From a bacterium (GTDB lineage: Bacteria; Desulfobacterota; GWC2-55-46; S146-80; JALXFI01), in the NCBI GenBank assembly GCA_027069035.1, contig JALXFI010000178.1, forward strand, positions 1-6,324: 6,324 bases of DNA. The letters run 5' to 3'. The translations under genes were made by a program, and so were the position numbers. Within the stretch, counting starts at the first letter, position 1. Each line of letters opens with the position of its first letter. Below, in pieces: positions 4,983 to 6,324 of this stretch. The notes under the pieces are model-generated. The model was not told the origin of the DNA and searched no databases. It saw only the letters and a program-made list of their open reading frames with translations.

Positions 4983-6101
4983 TTATCGTATAAGCAGTCT
5001 TCCAATCCATCCCTCCATAGAAACTATCGCCCCTTCACGGCATATCTCCTGACAGCAAAAACATCTTATACACAGATCGTAGTCTATGTATATCTTCTTT
5101 TTTCCGACCTCCATAATACCGGCAGGGCAAGTCTCCACACAAAGCCCGCAAAGAGTGCATGTCTTTGTGTTCACTACAGGCCTTGGTGTAAGGCTTTTTT
5201 TTAGTCTTTTTTTAAAAAACTCGGGTATAGACCATTCAACATCCATCTGAGGCGGAAACTTGAAATCATTAATCTTTATCTCGTCAATACCTTTGCCAAC
5301 AGTCTCTATATAATTAAGATTCATGCCCTCATCCATTGCAAGCCTTACAGTTGGAAGGATTTGTGCTTTGGCGCCAAGTATCTCTGTGATTACTCTGTCC
5401 ATAGCGACCCCGTCACAAGACGCAACAATAAGTCCAAGGTGTCTCGGAAGGCCGCTTCCGGGTCCGTTGCCCTCCATAACGGTTATGCCGTCAGCAATGT
5501 TTAGCCTTGGCTTGAGCAGGTTGTATATCTCAAGCAGCAGTCTTGCAAAGGCCATCCTATCCCTTCCGGCTGCAAGATGCCAGCTTGCTTTTCTTCTGCC
5601 CACAACACAGCCGAACATATTTTTTACACATAGTGTAAGAAACATCTGGGCATGGGTCTTTATCTTCGGCAGGTTTATTATTCCGTCCGCCTTTACGACC
5701 TCTTTTGCTACAATCAAAGATTTGAATCTTCCGGATGGATTTTCAATAGCAAAGGTTTCTTTAAAATCTACAAACTCTACACCAAGGCTTTCACAAACTT
5801 TAAGCACACCCGCCTTTTCCGCAACCTTCCTGCCGTTTCCAAGCGCCGGGCTGTCTCCAACAACCGGCACAGCACCCGTTTCCCTTACAAGCCTTATTGC
5901 GGCCTCTACTACTGAAGGATGCGTAGTTGCAGCCCTGTCCGGCTCTTTAGCGGTTAAAAGATTGGGTTTTAGAAGTATTCTCTCACCTTTTTTTACAAAA
6001 CGCTCCATGCCTCCAAGCCTATCAACAGAGTCTTTCATGGAACCGTAGACCTCTTTGCTGTAGTAGTTATTACATGCAACTATTGATACTGTAGAAGACA
6101 T
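4983..6101 (-). CDS. DUF362 protein with C-terminal 2x[4Fe-4S] ferredoxin domain
   Basis: This 372-residue protein has an N-terminal DUF362 domain (about 1-300) and a ferredoxin tail. Family landmarks are LLKPNLL (43-49), THPSVVEAA (60-68), VGDSPALG (81-88), LPKIKTHAQMFLTLCVKNMFG (about 144-164) and EGNGPGSG (210-217). Two CxxCxxCxxxC motifs follow: C315-C318-C321-C325, with the usual proline, and C344-C347-C350-C354, with an extra C349 beside C350. There is no signal peptide or clear membrane helix. The function is unknown; the tail implies electron transfer to or from whatever chemistry the DUF362 fold performs. Unlike the protein at 2350-3408, its clusters are appended rather than inserted. 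No Shine-Dalgarno sequence is visible upstream; the leader is pyrimidine-rich. It is the first gene of the minus-strand cluster leading into hypB. Confidence 0.93.
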   Translation of the reverse strand: MSSTVSIVACNNYYSKEVYGSMKDSVDRLGGMERFVKKGERILLKPNLLTAKEPDRAATTHPSVVEAAIRLVRETGAVPVVGDSPALGNGRKVAEKAGVLKVCESLGVEFVDFKETFAIENPSGRFKSLIVAKEVVKADGIINLPKIKTHAQMFLTLCVKNMFGCVVGRRKASWHLAAGRDRMAFARLLLEIYNLLKPRLNIADGITVMEGNGPGSGLPRHLGLIVASCDGVAMDRVITEILGAKAQILPTVRLAMDEGMNLNYIETVGKGIDEIKINDFKFPPQMDVEWSIPEFFKKRLKKSLTPRPVVNTKTCTLCGLCVETCPAGIMEVGKKKIYIDYDLCIRCFCCQEICREGAIVSMEGWIGRLLIR

Positions 6102-6185
6102 AAGAGATAGAAATGAAAGTTAAAGTGAAAGGTTCATGCCGGTTTTGCAGGATACATGGTAACGACTGAAGCCAGTAACTTTAAC

Positions 6186-6249
6186 CACTGAAGTCACTGA
6201 AAACACAGAGATCAAAGAACAAGTGCTGAAAATATAGAGGACACTGAGG
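6186..6249. repeat. degenerate CACTGAG-type 9-bp-period repeat
   Basis: CACTGAAGT, CACTGAAAA, CACAGAGAT and CAAAGAACA follow one another at 9-bp spacing (6186-6221), and GACACTGAGG recurs at 6240-6249. Similar runs of CACAGAG/CACTGAG units are, from memory, common in intergenic DNA of many environmental bacteria, with no agreed function. It lies upstream of the DUF362 gene at 6101. The rest of 6102-6324 shows no gene or clear promoter. Confidence 0.5.
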
Positions 6250-6324
6250 TATGGGTTAAGAGTCGGAAGTCGCAGGACAGAACTCCTTAAACCTTATTTT
6301 TCAGATGAAACAATCGTACAGATA

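Noticed and set aside
5323..6048. A 241-codon open frame on the plus strand.
   Set aside because: It lies wholly antisense to the DUF362 gene at 4983-6101, which has clear cysteine and family motifs. Its Ser/Pro/Leu-rich translation is typical of a mirror frame.

Overview
The window looks like a fragment of an anaerobic bacterial chromosome of moderate to low G+C. Two DUF362 iron-sulfur proteins and a HypB nickel-insertion GTPase point to anaerobic, metal-cofactor metabolism. A Nitrospirota- or Desulfobacterota-like source is plausible, but nothing in the sequence proves a taxon.

Layout. The left edge (1-957, minus) carries an almost complete PAPS-dependent sulfotransferase whose 3' end lies outside the window. 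Positions 958-2349 are a decayed, mobile-DNA-rich strip. It holds two short gene stubs, the C-terminal third of an IS21-family IstB helper ATPase with that element's right-end repeats, an orphan signal-peptide ORF, an unrecognised 63-codon ORF, two near-identical 26-28 bp hairpins in opposite orientation, and a GACCTGACCCC-type repeat that stops a few bases before the next gene.

The right half is intact metabolic DNA. A plus-strand DUF362/ferredoxin protein (2350-3408) converges, with a 6-bp gap, on a minus-strand cluster read from right to left: a second DUF362/ferredoxin protein (6101-4983), hypB (4923-4267) and a pteridine-reductase-like short-chain dehydrogenase (4149-3415). The 117-bp gap between hypB and the dehydrogenase holds what looks like the frameshifted N-terminus of a deleted nitrilase-family gene that once overlapped the hypB stop codon. 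The right edge (6102-6324) is non-coding and contains a degenerate 9-bp-period CACTGAG-type repeat.

How the genes may work together. HypB delivers nickel to a metalloenzyme such as NiFe hydrogenase. DUF362 proteins are uncharacterised iron-sulfur proteins. Their closeness to hypB allows a shared role in redox metal-centre biology, but that is inference. The dehydrogenase probably reduces a pterin or folate. I see no defence system, CRISPR array, tRNA or rRNA. The most novel items are the nitrilase relic, the inverted hairpin pair at gene-fragment boundaries, and the two differently built DUF362 proteins.
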